A stretch of 64,000 bases of DNA from Arthrobacter globiformis (GCF_030818015.1 NZ_JAUSZX010000001.1:124001-188000); one strand, 5' to 3'. Shown: positions 44,563 through 53,282, counted from the first letter of the stretch. Translations and numbers: made by a program. The notes: a model not told the origin generated them from the sequence alone.

Positions 44563-44995
44563 GTGGGCGTGGTCATTGGTCCCCGCGTGATAGAGGCGGG
44601 ACTTTCCGTACGGCTGGTGCTGATCTCACCCGTCGCCGTGGCGGCAGGCTTCCCGTCCCCGGCCCAGGACTACTTTGACGGGCGGATCGACCTGAACGAG
44701 CACCTGATCAAGGACATCACCAGCACCTACATCGTGCGGGTGTCCGGGGACTCCATGGAGCAGGCCGGCATCAGCGACGGCGACGAACTGATCGTCAACC
44801 GTGCACTGGAACCGCGGGGACGGATCCGTGGTCGTCGCAGTGCTGGACGGCGAACTGACCATCAAGCGCCTGAAGATCACGGCGGCCGGTGTAGTGCTCC
44901 AGGCGGCCAACCCTTTGTATCCGGACATCAGCGTCCCCGCCTTGGCCGACCTCACCATTTGGGGCGTGGCCACGAGGTGCCTGCACTATGTCTGA
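44563..44995 (+). pseudogene. umuD: UmuD-like SOS protease, one-base frameshift
   Basis: A UmuD-type self-cleaving peptidase for SOS mutagenesis. The cleavage site is A28-G29 (VAAG), and S64 (SGDSMEQAG) is the nucleophile. After the residues ALEPR the frame shifts at a GGGG run (44816-44819); removing one G restores DGSVVVAVLDGELTIKRLK, which holds the partner lysine, and a C-terminus ending TRCLHYV. The gene then overlaps the umuC start by eight bases as expected. A sequencing error at the homopolymer is quite possible; otherwise the protein would lack its lysine. A LexA box precedes it. Confidence 0.85.
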
Positions 44996-46271
44996 AACGC
45001 GGCAGCAGATAGCCCTGGTGGACGTGAATTGCTTTTACGCCAGCGCGGAGCGTGCCTTCGACCCCTCCCTCGAAGGCAAACCGCTGGTCGTGCTCTCCAA
45101 CAACGACGGCTGCGCCGTGACCCGCAGTCCGGAGGCCAAGGCCCTGGGGATCAGCACGGGCGAACCGTGGTTCAAGCTCGCCCCTCGGGCCAAGGAGTGG
45201 GGCCTCGTTGCCCGGTCCAGCAACTATGAACTGTACGGCGACATCAGTGCCCGCGTCATGGAACTGCTGGGACGCTACTCGGCCTGGCTCGAGGTGTACA
45301 GCATCGACGAGGCCTTCCTGGGCATCAAGGGCAGCCCCGAACACGTGGTGGGGCTCGGACGGACCATGAAGGCCGCGGTCCAGCGCAACGTCGGGGTGCC
45401 CGTGTGCGTCGGCATCGCCAGCACCAAAACCCTCGCCAAACTCGCCAACCGGTGGGCCAAGAACAACCCCGGGCTTGGAGGGGTGTGCCGCTGGGAGTCG
45501 ATGCCCCCGGAGGCGCGTGAGCTGCTCATGGCCCGGCTGCCGGTCTCGGAGGTCTGGGGCGTGGCGGGCCGGCTGGAAAGGCGGCTGAACGCCATGGGGA
45601 TCTGCTCCATCCTGGAGCTTAGCCGGGCAGACCCGGTGATGGTACGCGACCGCTTGTCGGTAGTGCCGATGCGCACTGTGTTGGAACTGCGCGGAACACC
45701 CTGCATTCCGCTGGAGGAGGAACGCCCGGGGCGGGACCAACTGATCTTCTCCCGTTCGTTTTCCACACCCCTGACCTCGGTCCCCGAATTTCGCCAGGTC
45801 CTGAGCGTCTATGCCCAGCAGGCGAGTGCCCGGCTGGCCCGGCACCACCTTCAGGCCAAGGTCCTTACCGCGTTCGCCGGCACGTCCCATTACAACCCGA
45901 ACGACAAGTCGTTTCCCTCGGTGTGCGTTCCGCTGCCCATGCCAACCTCAGACCCGGTGCTGCTCACCAGAGCTGCCCACGCCCTGCTTCCCGCGATCCA
46001 GGACGGCGTCAAATACGCCCGTGCCGGCATCATGGTCACCGACCTGCGGCCTTCCGGCAATCAGCAGCCCCTGGAGCTCTTCACCAACCCGCACGAGGAA
46101 CGCGGGATCGGCCCGCTGGTTGAGCAGATCAGCCGGAAGTACGGCAGGGGCACGATCGGGCTAGGGTTCGCAGGCCTGAGGAGCGGCCTGGACTGGAGCA
46201 TGAAGCGTGGAATGCGTTCACCGCGCTACACCACGCACTGGGACGAGTTACCGGTGGTGCGCGCAGCCTGA
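44988..46271 (+). CDS. umuC: UmuC-type Y-family DNA polymerase (pol V subunit)
   Basis: A 427-residue translesion polymerase. The metal-binding carboxylates are D12 ([10 protein letters not shown]) and D107/E108 (YSIDEAFLG). The little-finger domain follows from about residue 260. It is cotranscribed with umuD under the LexA box, so it is a DNA-damage-induced error-prone polymerase. Start and frame are clear; no ribosome site is needed because translation is coupled to umuD. Confidence 0.93.
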   Translation: MSETRQQIALVDVNCFYASAERAFDPSLEGKPLVVLSNNDGCAVTRSPEAKALGISTGEPWFKLAPRAKEWGLVARSSNYELYGDISARVMELLGRYSAWLEVYSIDEAFLGIKGSPEHVVGLGRTMKAAVQRNVGVPVCVGIASTKTLAKLANRWAKNNPGLGGVCRWESMPPEARELLMARLPVSEVWGVAGRLERRLNAMGICSILELSRADPVMVRDRLSVVPMRTVLELRGTPCIPLEEERPGRDQLIFSRSFSTPLTSVPEFRQVLSVYAQQASARLARHHLQAKVLTAFAGTSHYNPNDKSFPSVCVPLPMPTSDPVLLTRAAHALLPAIQDGVKYARAGIMVTDLRPSGNQQPLELFTNPHEERGIGPLVEQISRKYGRGTIGLGFAGLRSGLDWSMKRGMRSPRYTTHWDELPVVRAA

Positions 46272-46294
46272 CCGGCCCGCGGTCCGCGAACCAG

Positions 46295-46326
46295 TCAGTC
46301 TACGAACTCCTCAGTCCACAAACTCA
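46295..46326. repeat. 16-bp tandem duplication of a gene 3' end (small hypothetical)
   Basis: Units 46295-46310 and 46311-46326 match at 13 of 16 positions. Each starts with TCA, the minus-strand TGA stop of the small hypothetical gene, so its stop and last codons are duplicated. Confidence 0.5.
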
Positions 46327-46511
46327 GACTGCGTCTCGATGAAATCCCACTCGGCTTCGGTGAGGACTGCCTGCGGGGTATCCGGGTGCGGACCTCCCGC
46401 TTCGGCGATCCCCTGCATCACGAACAGCGGAACGTCGCTGGCCCGCAGATTCTCGCGAAGCCATTCCTTGCTTTTTAGGTCCAGATCAAGCCACCACATG
46501 TAAATCTGCAT
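46311..46511 (-). CDS. Small hypothetical protein
   Basis: A 66-residue soluble protein rich in Glu, Asp and Trp (begins MQIYMWWLDLDLKSKEWLRENL) with no recognised domain. GAAAGGCGG lies about ten bases before the ATG, a moderate ribosome site. It is convergent with umuC. The tandem duplication at its 3' end resembles those seen at four other genes in the window. Confidence 0.5.
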   Translation of the reverse strand: MQIYMWWLDLDLKSKEWLRENLRASDVPLFVMQGIAEAGGPHPDTPQAVLTEAEWDFIETQSEFVD

Positions 46512-46688
46512 GGGACGCCGCCTTTCTACGTCTCCACGCTAGGCTCGCTGCGCGCGGGATTCAAGGGAAAACCGGCACTCTCCCGCACAGGACCGCAGCC
46601 ATACCGCGGGGTTGAAAACCGCCACTGAGCTGGGCGACGGCCTCGGGTGGCTCTGGCCTTTCCAGATGCCGCGGGCACACAATTGATT

Positions 46689-47195
46689 ATGGATGCAGAG
46701 CACTTCAGCGGCCCGCCTCCCCTCCTTGTGGGCGTGGTCCCCGGCCAGCATCCGGAGGTCCTCAAGACCGCAGTCGGCCTGGCCCAGAAGCTGTCGGCCC
46801 CCTTGCTCTGCGCCTTTGTGGACGAGGCAAGCTACCTGGTTGAGTGGGATCCGGCGCGCTCCGCGCACCGCCTCTCCCTGCATCCGGATAAGGACGACGA
46901 CGACATCCGTTCCGTAACCACAGAACTGAAGTCGGTCATCACGTCGGCCATCCAGGACGGCGGACCGGCATGGACCTTGCGGACGCTGGCGGGGGACCCC
47001 GCCCGCGCCCTCGGCAGGCTGGCGTCGGAAGTCAATGCTCCGATGATCATTGTTGGTACGCCGGAACGCGGCTTCGGGCACCGCATAACGGAACTCCTCA
47101 ACGGTTCCGTGGCCGCCTGGCTCACCCACCATCAGAGCCGGCCCGTGCTGGTGGTCCCCTTCCGGATGGCGGCGCATCAGGACCGGGCGGAGTAG
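46689..47195 (+). CDS. Universal stress protein (UspA) family
   Basis: A roughly 168-residue single-domain Usp protein. The C-terminal ATP-binding motif is seen as GTPERGFGHRITELLNGSVAAWL followed by RPVLVVP. Usp proteins bind nucleotides and help survive starvation, hypoxia or oxidative stress. The ATG at 46689 has no clear ribosome site; an in-frame GTG at 46647 is an alternative. It is monocistronic, with a strong terminator 135 bases downstream. Confidence 0.85.
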   Translation: MDAEHFSGPPPLLVGVVPGQHPEVLKTAVGLAQKLSAPLLCAFVDEASYLVEWDPARSAHRLSLHPDKDDDDIRSVTTELKSVITSAIQDGGPAWTLRTLAGDPARALGRLASEVNAPMIIVGTPERGFGHRITELLNGSVAAWLTHHQSRPVLVVPFRMAAHQDRAE

Positions 47196-47330
47196 CCGGA
47201 TGGCGGCTTCAGCGCCGACTTTGTGCAGCTGCGGAAAGTAAAGCGAAAGTAGTTATTCGTGGCGGTGGCCAACCTGGCTACCGGCAAGTAAGCTGATCAG
47301 GCAGGCTGATCCAGAGCCCGCCCAAAGACC

Positions 47331-47375
47331 GCTCCGGAGTGCGTATCCCCCAATAACGCGCTCCGGAGCTTTTTT
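47331..47375 (+). terminator. Rho-independent terminator
   Basis: GCTCCGGAG (47331-47339) pairs with CTCCGGAGC (47361-47369), extended inwards by TGCGT/ACGC, and is followed by a six-T run. It ends transcription after the universal stress protein and insulates the copper operon. Confidence 0.88.
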
Positions 47376-47454
47376 GTTGCCCGAAAACCTTCGGGCATCC
47401 GGTTTTCTCTCGGATCCTCACTTTTCGCACCATTGCTGACTTCCCGCATCTTCC

Positions 47455-47481
47455 TTGACTGATACCCCCTAGGGGTATAGT
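47455..47481 (+). promoter_or_regulatory. csoR promoter with embedded CsoR-type operator
   Basis: TTGACT (47455-47460) and TATAGT (47476-47481) with a short 15-base spacer. The spacer is filled by ATACCCCCTAGGGGTAT (47462-47478), the GC-rich dyad typical of CsoR copper-repressor sites. The csoR ATG begins nine bases after the -10, which predicts a leaderless transcript. Confidence 0.8.
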
Positions 47482-47490
47482 TTGGTGGGC

Positions 47491-47847
47491 ATGGAGACTT
47501 CCGAAGGACGGACGCCCACGGCGCCCAACGAAGAAGCTATTACTGAATCCCTGCAGCACGGCTACACGGCGGACAAGGACGCGTACCTGCGCCGGCTCCG
47601 GCGGATCGAGGGACAGGTCCGCGGAATCGCCCGGATGGTCGAGGAGGACAAGTACTGCATCGACATCCTGACGCAGGTCGCGGCCGTTACCAAGGCCCTG
47701 CACGCCGTCAGCCTGGGCCTTGTGGAAGAACACATCGGCCACTGCGTTGTCGGGGCGGCCTCTGAACCTGATCCGGACCTGCGGGCAGAAGCCATCGACG
47801 TCAAGGTCAAGGAGGCGGCGGGTGCCATCGGGCGCCTCCTGCGCTAG
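47491..47847 (+). CDS. csoR: Copper-sensing transcriptional repressor CsoR
   Basis: A roughly 118-residue all-helical CsoR/RcnR-family repressor that releases DNA when Cu(I) binds. The copper ligands C56, H81 and C85 keep the exact 25 and 4 residue spacing known for the family (KYCIDIL and EEHIGHCV). The ATG at 47491 is chosen because the GTG nine bases earlier would overlap the -10 promoter element. It is first in a csoR-copZ-copA operon and probably autoregulated through the dyad in its promoter. Confidence 0.95.
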   Translation: METSEGRTPTAPNEEAITESLQHGYTADKDAYLRRLRRIEGQVRGIARMVEEDKYCIDILTQVAAVTKALHAVSLGLVEEHIGHCVVGAASEPDPDLRAEAIDVKVKEAAGAIGRLLR

Positions 47848-47908
47848 CGGCAAAACCACCACCCACCCAGCTGGCCAACCCAGTCAGCGCACCAACGAGG
47901 AGTCAGCA

Positions 47909-48139
47909 ATGAGCACCATCTCCACAAAAGTCCACGTCTCCGGAATGACCTGCGGGCACTGTGTGTCCGCCGTCAGCGAGGAGCTCGAGGCACTTGCCGG
48001 CGTCGAGGAGATCGATATCGACCTCAATGCCGGCGGCGTTTCGACTGTCACCATCACCTCCACGCAGAAGCTCTCCCCCTCGGAAATCGGCGAGGCAGTG
48101 GCCGAGGCGGGCTACGTGGTGGTGGCCAACGAGGCCTAA
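47909..48139 (+). CDS. copZ: Copper chaperone, heavy-metal-associated domain
   Basis: A 76-residue HMA-domain protein with the metal-binding GMTCGHC motif near the N-terminus, delivering Cu(I) to the CopA ATPase. The ATG follows GAGGAGTC. A longer open frame in the csoR 3' region is a shadow. It lies between csoR and copA in the expected order. Confidence 0.93.
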   Translation: MSTISTKVHVSGMTCGHCVSAVSEELEALAGVEEIDIDLNAGGVSTVTITSTQKLSPSEIGEAVAEAGYVVVANEA

Positions 48140-48195
48140 CCCCGCCTCCCATCCGCACCGAGCACCACCAAAGCACCATCACAGAAGGACCAGTC

Positions 48196-50604
48196 ATGCG
48201 CACCGAACACCTTCCCGCAGGCTCCGCCCGCCGGATGATCGAACTCGACGTCGAGGGTATGACCTGCGCGTCTTGCGTGAACAGGGTGGAAAAAAAGCTC
48301 GCCAAGCTCGACGGCGTCCAGGCCACGGTCAACCTGCCTCTGGAAACAGCCCACGTAACAGTCCCGGCAGGCATTACCGACCAGCAGGTCACAGACCAGG
48401 TAGCCGCAGCCGGCTACAAGGCAAGAGTCAGGCCAGCCCAACACCCGACGACGCAAGCAACCGACGCCGGTGCCGGCATGCGGAAGCGTGCGTCTAAGCG
48501 AGGAACGAGCGAGCACGCGGAGCATGGCGGACCGGCGGAGGACCAAGACCACATGGCCCACGGCAGCAAGGCATCCGAACTGAAACCGCGTCTGCTCGTC
48601 GCGGCAGTCCTCGCCGTGCCGGTGTTCCTGATCTCGATGTTCCCCGCCTTCCAGTTCCCCAACTGGGGCTGGGTGGTGGGCGCCTTGGCGCTGCCGGTGG
48701 TCAGCTGGGCTGCGTGGCCGTTCCACAGGGCGGCCGCCATCAACGCCCGCCACTTCGCCTCCACCATGGACACTCTGGTATCGCTCGGTGTCATCGCCGC
48801 CTACCTGTTTTCCGCCTGGCAGCTCCTCGCCAGCCCCCGCCTGACCGAGCACCCCGGCATGGAACAGATGGGCGGTGCGGGTTCCGGCGGCCTGTACTTC
48901 GAGGTGGCCAGCGTGGTCACCACGTTCCTCCTGCTGGGCCGGTTCCTGGAGGCGAACGCCAAGTCGAAGGCCGGGGACGCCCTGCGCGCCCTCCTGGACC
49001 TGGGGGCCAAGGACGCCACCGTCCTGCAAAACGGCACCGAGGTAAAGATCCCGGCCAGCCGGCTGGCGGTCGGGGACCTGATCGTGGTCCGCCCCGGTGA
49101 GAAGATCGCTACCGACGGAGTGGTGGTGGACGGCGTCTCGGCAGTGGACGCCTCGCTGGTCACTGGCGAATCGGTTCCCGTGGACGTCGGTCCGGGCAGC
49201 CTTGTCACCGGTGCCACCATCAATACATCCGGCCGGGTGCTGGTCCGGGCCACGCGCGTCGGCGCCGAAACCACCCTGGCCCAGATGGGGCGGCTCGTTT
49301 CGCAGGCGCAGACCGGCAAGGCGCCGATCGCCCGGCTTGCTGACCGGATCAGCGCGGCATTCGTGCCGGTGGTCCTGGCCATCGCTGTCCTCACGTTCGC
49401 CGGCTGGCTGCTTGCCGCCGGGCCGGACATCACGGGGCCGGAGCTTCGCGCGGCCTTCACGGCTGCGGTGGCGGTGCTGGTCATCGCGTGCCCCTGCGCC
49501 CTTGGCCTGGCTACCCCCGTGGGTCTCCTGACCGGCACGGGTCGCGGTGCCCAACTGGGCATCCTCATCAAGGGTCCGCAGGTCCTGGAGGACACCCGCA
49601 TGGTGGACACCATTCTGCTGGACAAGACCGGAACCGTCACCAGCGGCCAGCTGTCCGTGGTCGCAACCGCGGCGTTCGCCCCGTTCAGCGAGGCGGAAGT
49701 CCTGCGGCTCGCGGGTGCGGTCGAGTCGGCGTCGGAGCATCCGATCGCCGCCGCGATCGCTGCGGCCGCAAGGTCAGCTGTGCCCGCTGCGGGCCGGCGG
49801 TCGTACACGAGCCATAGCGGCAGTGAAGCGAACGACGGCGCGGACCTACCCGCCGTCGTCGGCTTCCATTCCGCGCCGGGCGGCGGAGTGGTGGGAACCG
49901 TTGAAGGCCGGCTCGTGGTTGCCGGGCGCAGCGGTTGGCTCCGGGACAACGGCGTTGAGCCCACCCCGGCGCAGGATCAGGCGCTCCGCGCCGCTGAAGA
50001 GTCCGGCGCCACGGCAATCTGGGTGACAGTGGACGGCGAGGCTGCCGGCATCATCGAGCTGCGGGACACGGTCAAGGCGGGATCGAAGGCAGCTGTCGCA
50101 CGTCTCAAGGCCCTGGGCCTGCGGCCGATGCTGCTCACGGGCGACAACGCCGCGGTCGCGGCCCAGGTGGCTGCCGCCGTCGGAATCGACGCGGACGATG
50201 TCTTCGCCGGTGTGCTGCCCGAAGGCAAGGTGGAAGCCGTCCGGCGACTGCAGGCCGGCGGCGCGACGGTGGCCATGGCAGGTGACGGCGTGAACGACGC
50301 CGCGGCCCTGGCACAGGCCGACCTCGGCATCGCAATGGGCTCCGGCACGGACGTGGCGATCGAGGCCGCTGACCTGACCGTAATGGGCAACGACCTCGGG
50401 CACGTGGCCACCGCAATCGAGCTGTCCCGAGGCACGCTGGCCACCATCAAGACCAACCTGTTCTGGGCCTTCTTCTACAACGCGGTGGGCATTCCGGTAG
50501 CGGCCCTCGGCCTGCTCAATCCCATGGTGGCCGGCGTGGCCATGGCGGCGAGCTCGGTGCTGGTGGTGGCCAACTCGCTCAGGCTGCGCCGCTTCGGCAG
50601 GTAG
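48196..50604 (+). CDS. copA: Copper-exporting P1B-type ATPase
   Basis: An 802-residue Cu(I) efflux pump. It has an N-terminal HMA domain with C24 and C27 (GMTCASC), a charged linker (about residues 83-120), membrane helices with the CPC motif at 432-434, the phosphorylated D476 in DKTGT, the SEHPIA nucleotide-domain motif and GDGVNDAAAL. All key residues are present. The ATG follows GAAGGACC. It is the last gene of the copper operon and is followed at once by a palindromic repeat element. Confidence 0.95.
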   Translation: MRTEHLPAGSARRMIELDVEGMTCASCVNRVEKKLAKLDGVQATVNLPLETAHVTVPAGITDQQVTDQVAAAGYKARVRPAQHPTTQATDAGAGMRKRASKRGTSEHAEHGGPAEDQDHMAHGSKASELKPRLLVAAVLAVPVFLISMFPAFQFPNWGWVVGALALPVVSWAAWPFHRAAAINARHFASTMDTLVSLGVIAAYLFSAWQLLASPRLTEHPGMEQMGGAGSGGLYFEVASVVTTFLLLGRFLEANAKSKAGDALRALLDLGAKDATVLQNGTEVKIPASRLAVGDLIVVRPGEKIATDGVVVDGVSAVDASLVTGESVPVDVGPGSLVTGATINTSGRVLVRATRVGAETTLAQMGRLVSQAQTGKAPIARLADRISAAFVPVVLAIAVLTFAGWLLAAGPDITGPELRAAFTAAVAVLVIACPCALGLATPVGLLTGTGRGAQLGILIKGPQVLEDTRMVDTILLDKTGTVTSGQLSVVATAAFAPFSEAEVLRLAGAVESASEHPIAAAIAAAARSAVPAAGRRSYTSHSGSEANDGADLPAVVGFHSAPGGGVVGTVEGRLVVAGRSGWLRDNGVEPTPAQDQALRAAEESGATAIWVTVDGEAAGIIELRDTVKAGSKAAVARLKALGLRPMLLTGDNAAVAAQVAAAVGIDADDVFAGVLPEGKVEAVRRLQAGGATVAMAGDGVNDAAALAQADLGIAMGSGTDVAIEAADLTVMGNDLGHVATAIELSRGTLATIKTNLFWAFFYNAVGIPVAALGLLNPMVAGVAMAASSVLVVANSLRLRRFGR

Positions 50605-50605
50605 T

Positions 50606-50670
50606 ACCCAACTATGTAGCAGCTGGGGGCGTTCCCAGCTGGGAAAGCCCACTGCTGCTGCTCACTTGGG
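50606..50670. repeat. Palindromic repeat element, copy 2
   Basis: A 65-bp imperfect palindrome with arms ACCCAACTATGTAGCA and TGCTGCTGCTCACTTGGG and inner GGGCGTT/AAGCCC. It starts one base after the copA stop and has the same plan as the element at 25002-25069. Confidence 0.8.
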
Positions 50671-50688
50671 CCGGCAGGTACCCGGACC

Positions 50689-50961
50689 CTAGGCCGTCCC
50701 GAAGCGGACGGCCGCCCGTGCCTTCGCCTTGGCCGCTTCCTCGTCGCGGTCCTTGGCGGGAGCGTGCGTCACAAGGGACTCGAGCAGGTGCTGGGTCACG
50801 TGTGCTATCTCGTGCACGGCGTGCTCGAACGCCTCCTCGTTGGCCTTGGAGGGCTTGGTGCTGCCGCTGATTTTTCGCACGTACTGCAACGCCGCGGCGT
50901 GTATCTCCTCCGACGTGGCATGCGGTTCGTAATTGTGGAGGGTACGGATATTCCGGCACAT
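50689..50961 (-). CDS. DUF2277 family protein
   Basis: A 90-residue protein beginning MCRNIRTLHNYEPHATSEEI, the signature of DUF2277, with the conserved LQYVRKISG and EEAFEHAVHEIAHVT segments. The family is widespread in actinobacteria and has no established function. The palindromic repeat lies between its stop and the convergent copA gene. Confidence 0.85.
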   Translation of the reverse strand: MCRNIRTLHNYEPHATSEEIHAAALQYVRKISGSTKPSKANEEAFEHAVHEIAHVTQHLLESLVTHAPAKDRDEEAAKAKARAAVRFGTA

Positions 50962-51100
50962 ACCATCATGCTAGGCTCTGGAACGCCGAGGATCGACCCT
51001 TCCGGGCCCGCTGCGGGCAGGGCATGTGCCCCATGGGCAGGACTGCATGGGGAGCGCTGCCCATCGACACTCCTTTGAACCGGAGGATAGTTTTTAGGCA

Positions 51101-51163
51101 ATGGATCTTCCGGACGAGCCGGAGGCCGCTGGGGATGCCGACTGGATCGGGTCCGTTGATTAA
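51101..51163 (+). CDS. Possible 20-residue acidic leader peptide (tentative)
   Basis: An ATG at 51101 opens a 20-codon frame (MDLPDEPEAAGDADWIGSVD) ending 13 bases before the WXG100 start. It is strongly acidic. AGG lies three bases before the ATG, which is too close for a normal ribosome site, and the better GGAGG at 51082 is 14 bases away. It may be a leader peptide for the next gene or chance. Expression is unproven. Confidence 0.25.
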   Translation: MDLPDEPEAAGDADWIGSVD

Positions 51164-51175
51164 AGGAGATATCTA

Positions 51176-51442
51176 ATGGCTTTTTGGGGTGCAGACACTC
51201 AGCAGCTGAAGAACCTGGGCAACAAGCTGCAGGCTGGTTCGAATGAAATCGAGAAGCAGAAGTCGCTGCTGACCAAGGTGCTCGAGGGCACCGACTGGAA
51301 GGGCCCGGACGCTGACAAGTTCCGCAGCGAGTGGAATGGCCAGCACGCAGCAGCCCTTGCCAAGGTGGCGCAGGCTCTGGACGAGGCCGGCAAGCAGGCC
51401 AGCCGCAACGCTTCCCAGCAGGAGGAAGCTTCCCGCGGCTAG
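51176..51442 (+). CDS. WXG100/ESAT-6-like protein, solitary
   Basis: An 88-residue helical-hairpin protein with the WXG turn (DWKGPDADKFRSEW) near the middle and an amphipathic second helix rich in Ala and Gln. Such proteins are usually secreted by type VII (ESX) systems in pairs or bind a partner toxin. Here no partner, EccC ATPase or LXG toxin is encoded nearby. A strong AAAGGAG ribosome site precedes the ATG, so it is probably well expressed. A perfect terminator hairpin follows. Confidence 0.85.
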   Translation: MAFWGADTQQLKNLGNKLQAGSNEIEKQKSLLTKVLEGTDWKGPDADKFRSEWNGQHAAALAKVAQALDEAGKQASRNASQQEEASRG

Positions 51443-51454
51443 ACCGGCAATGCA

Positions 51455-51491
51455 CCGGAGGGCCGGACGCACCATGCGTCCGGCCCTCCGG
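51455..51491 (+). terminator. Perfect 17-bp terminator hairpin
   Basis: CCGGAGGGCCGGACGCA (51455-51471) pairs with its complement at 51475-51491 around a three-base loop. It ends the WXG100 transcript and separates it from the convergent EamA gene. Confidence 0.88.
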
Positions 51492-51524
51492 CATTTAAGC
51501 GGTCCGTCACTTAAAGACCGGTCG

Positions 51525-51554
51525 TCGCTGCAGACTTAGTCGCTGCAGACTTAG
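51525..51554. repeat. 15-bp perfect tandem duplication of a gene 3' end (EamA gene)
   Basis: TCGCTGCAGACTTAG occurs twice in tandem (51525-51539 and 51540-51554). The TTA in each copy reads as TAA, the stop of the EamA transporter gene on the minus strand. Confidence 0.85.
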
Positions 51555-52642
51555 GGGACGGGTTCGACGTCGTTCGCGTGGTTGAGCGGCTCGGTCACCG
51601 CTGCCTGGGCCCCCGGTTTGGCTCCTCGGAGCTCATCCAGCCGGACGCACAGCACCCCGCCGACGATCAGCACTCCGCCCGCGAGCTGAATGGCACCAGG
51701 CAGTTCGCCAAGCAGCAGCCAGGCCCAGATCACGGCAAACAGTACCTCGGTCAGGGACACGAACGAGGCCACCTTGGTGCCGAGTGCGCGTGCAGCCATG
51801 ATCCCGGAGACGTAAGCCAGGACAGTCGCCAGCACCACCAGACCGCCCAGCGGAACCCACCACGGCGTGGTCCATGGACCGAGCCTGGTGTCGGCCGTGC
51901 TCATGACCATGGGCAGGAGGCCGGTGGCTGCCGCCAACCACGTGACAGCGGCGCCCACCAAGAGCCCGCCCGATGCGAGGACGATGGGCGGCAGGGTGTC
52001 GTTCTCCTTGGCCGTGAGGAAGAAATAGATAGCAAGGCAGACAGCCGCGGCAAGGCCCCAGAGCACACCGACGGCGTCGACCTTCACAGCACCGGTGAGA
52101 TCCAGGACGAGGACCAGACCGCCCAAGGACAGCAGCGTCCCTGCGACGGTGAGGGGGCGCGGCCGCTTCCGGCTGACAACCCAGAGCCACAGCACAATCA
52201 ATACGGGGCCGAGGTATTCGAGCAGCAGTGCCACGCCAACGGACAGCCGGGCCACGGCGTTGAAGTAGAAGAGCTGGCAGCCTGCGACGCCGATCAGGCC
52301 AAACAGCACAATGGTCAGCCAGTTCGACCGCAGCTGGTGCCATCGGCCCCGGAGCGCCGGAACCGCGGGGATTGCGAGGATGAGCGCGGCACCCGTCAGC
52401 CGGGCGGTGACGGCAGCCCCGGGCGTCCAGCCGGTTTCCAGCAGTGCCTTGGCGAAGGAGCCGGAGAGCCCGAAGATCGCGGAGGAAAAAAGGGCGACAC
52501 CCAGTCCTGACGCAAGGAAGCCGGAGGCTTTGGCCGTGGCAGCCCGTGCGGGAGCGGCAGCCTGAGTAGGGGCCGGAGCCACCGCCGAAGCGCGAGCCGC
52601 GGAAGTTAGCGCCGTTTCGGCGCGGTTGTTCGATGCGGGCAC
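51551..52642 (-). CDS. EamA/DMT-family transporter
   Basis: A 363-residue protein with about ten membrane helices in two EamA repeats, the form of metabolite exporters such as RhtA or YdcZ-like pumps. The N-terminal 40 residues are Ala- and Pro-rich and cytoplasmic. The GTG start follows GGGAGG. The gene is divergent from a CGNR zinc-finger regulator, which may control it. The substrate (for instance an amino acid) cannot be told. Confidence 0.85.
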   Translation of the reverse strand: MPASNNRAETALTSAARASAVAPAPTQAAAPARAATAKASGFLASGLGVALFSSAIFGLSGSFAKALLETGWTPGAAVTARLTGAALILAIPAVPALRGRWHQLRSNWLTIVLFGLIGVAGCQLFYFNAVARLSVGVALLLEYLGPVLIVLWLWVVSRKRPRPLTVAGTLLSLGGLVLVLDLTGAVKVDAVGVLWGLAAAVCLAIYFFLTAKENDTLPPIVLASGGLLVGAAVTWLAAATGLLPMVMSTADTRLGPWTTPWWVPLGGLVVLATVLAYVSGIMAARALGTKVASFVSLTEVLFAVIWAWLLLGELPGAIQLAGGVLIVGGVLCVRLDELRGAKPGAQAAVTEPLNHANDVEPVP

Positions 52643-52713
52643 GGATGCCTCCCGTCAGGAGTAAAGTGGGGTATTGGTCCTGACACTACGCCCCCGCATT
52701 GTAAGGAGTCAAG

Positions 52714-53259
52714 ATGGTCTTTGCCCCTGACACGGAACTCGCGCTGCGCTTCGTGGTGAAGCTCATCAACTCGGCCGCGAACGGCGAGGAAAAGCTGGCC
52801 ACAGTGGAAGATCTGGACGAGTTCCTGCGGCAGGAGGGCTTTACCGGTTCCCGCACCCACGACGCCGCCGAACTGTCCAGCATCCACGCACTGCGGACGG
52901 AACTGGCAACGCTGTGGACAGCGGATGAGGATACGGCCGTGGCTGGCGTCAATCGGCTCCTGCGCGAGGCCCAAGCACTCCCCCAGCTCCTCAAGCACGA
53001 CCAGTGGGACTGGCACCTGCACGCCACCACGCACGATGCGCCGCTGGCGGACAGGATGGGCACCGAAGCAGCCATGGCGCTGGTGGACGTGATCCGCAGC
53101 AAGGAGATGGACCGCATGCTCGTGTGCGCGGCCGATGACTGCGACGCGGCGGTGCTCGACCTCAGCCGGAACCGGTCCAAGCGATACTGCGACACCGGAA
53201 ACTGCGCCAACCGCGCGCATGTGGCGGCGTACCGGGCGCGCCGCGCCAGCGGAGAGTAA
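52714..53259 (+). CDS. CGNR zinc-finger transcription factor
   Basis: A 181-residue actinobacterial regulator with an N-terminal ABATE (stress-induced) domain and a C-terminal CGNR zinc finger. The zinc ligands are in CAADDC and CDTGNCANR; the CGNR motif reads CANR here. It follows TAAGGAG and is divergent from the EamA exporter gene. The 3' end of the gene is tandemly duplicated. Targets are unknown; the exporter is the best candidate. Confidence 0.88.
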   Translation: MVFAPDTELALRFVVKLINSAANGEEKLATVEDLDEFLRQEGFTGSRTHDAAELSSIHALRTELATLWTADEDTAVAGVNRLLREAQALPQLLKHDQWDWHLHATTHDAPLADRMGTEAAMALVDVIRSKEMDRMLVCAADDCDAAVLDLSRNRSKRYCDTGNCANRAHVAAYRARRASGE

Positions 53260-53282
53260 TCAGCGCCAGCGGAGAGTAGTCA
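53243..53282. repeat. 20-bp tandem duplication of a gene 3' end (CGNR gene)
   Basis: Units 53243-53262 and 53263-53282 match at 19 of 20 positions. Each contains GGAGAGTA(A/G), the final codons and stop (TAA or TAG) of the CGNR gene. Confidence 0.85.
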
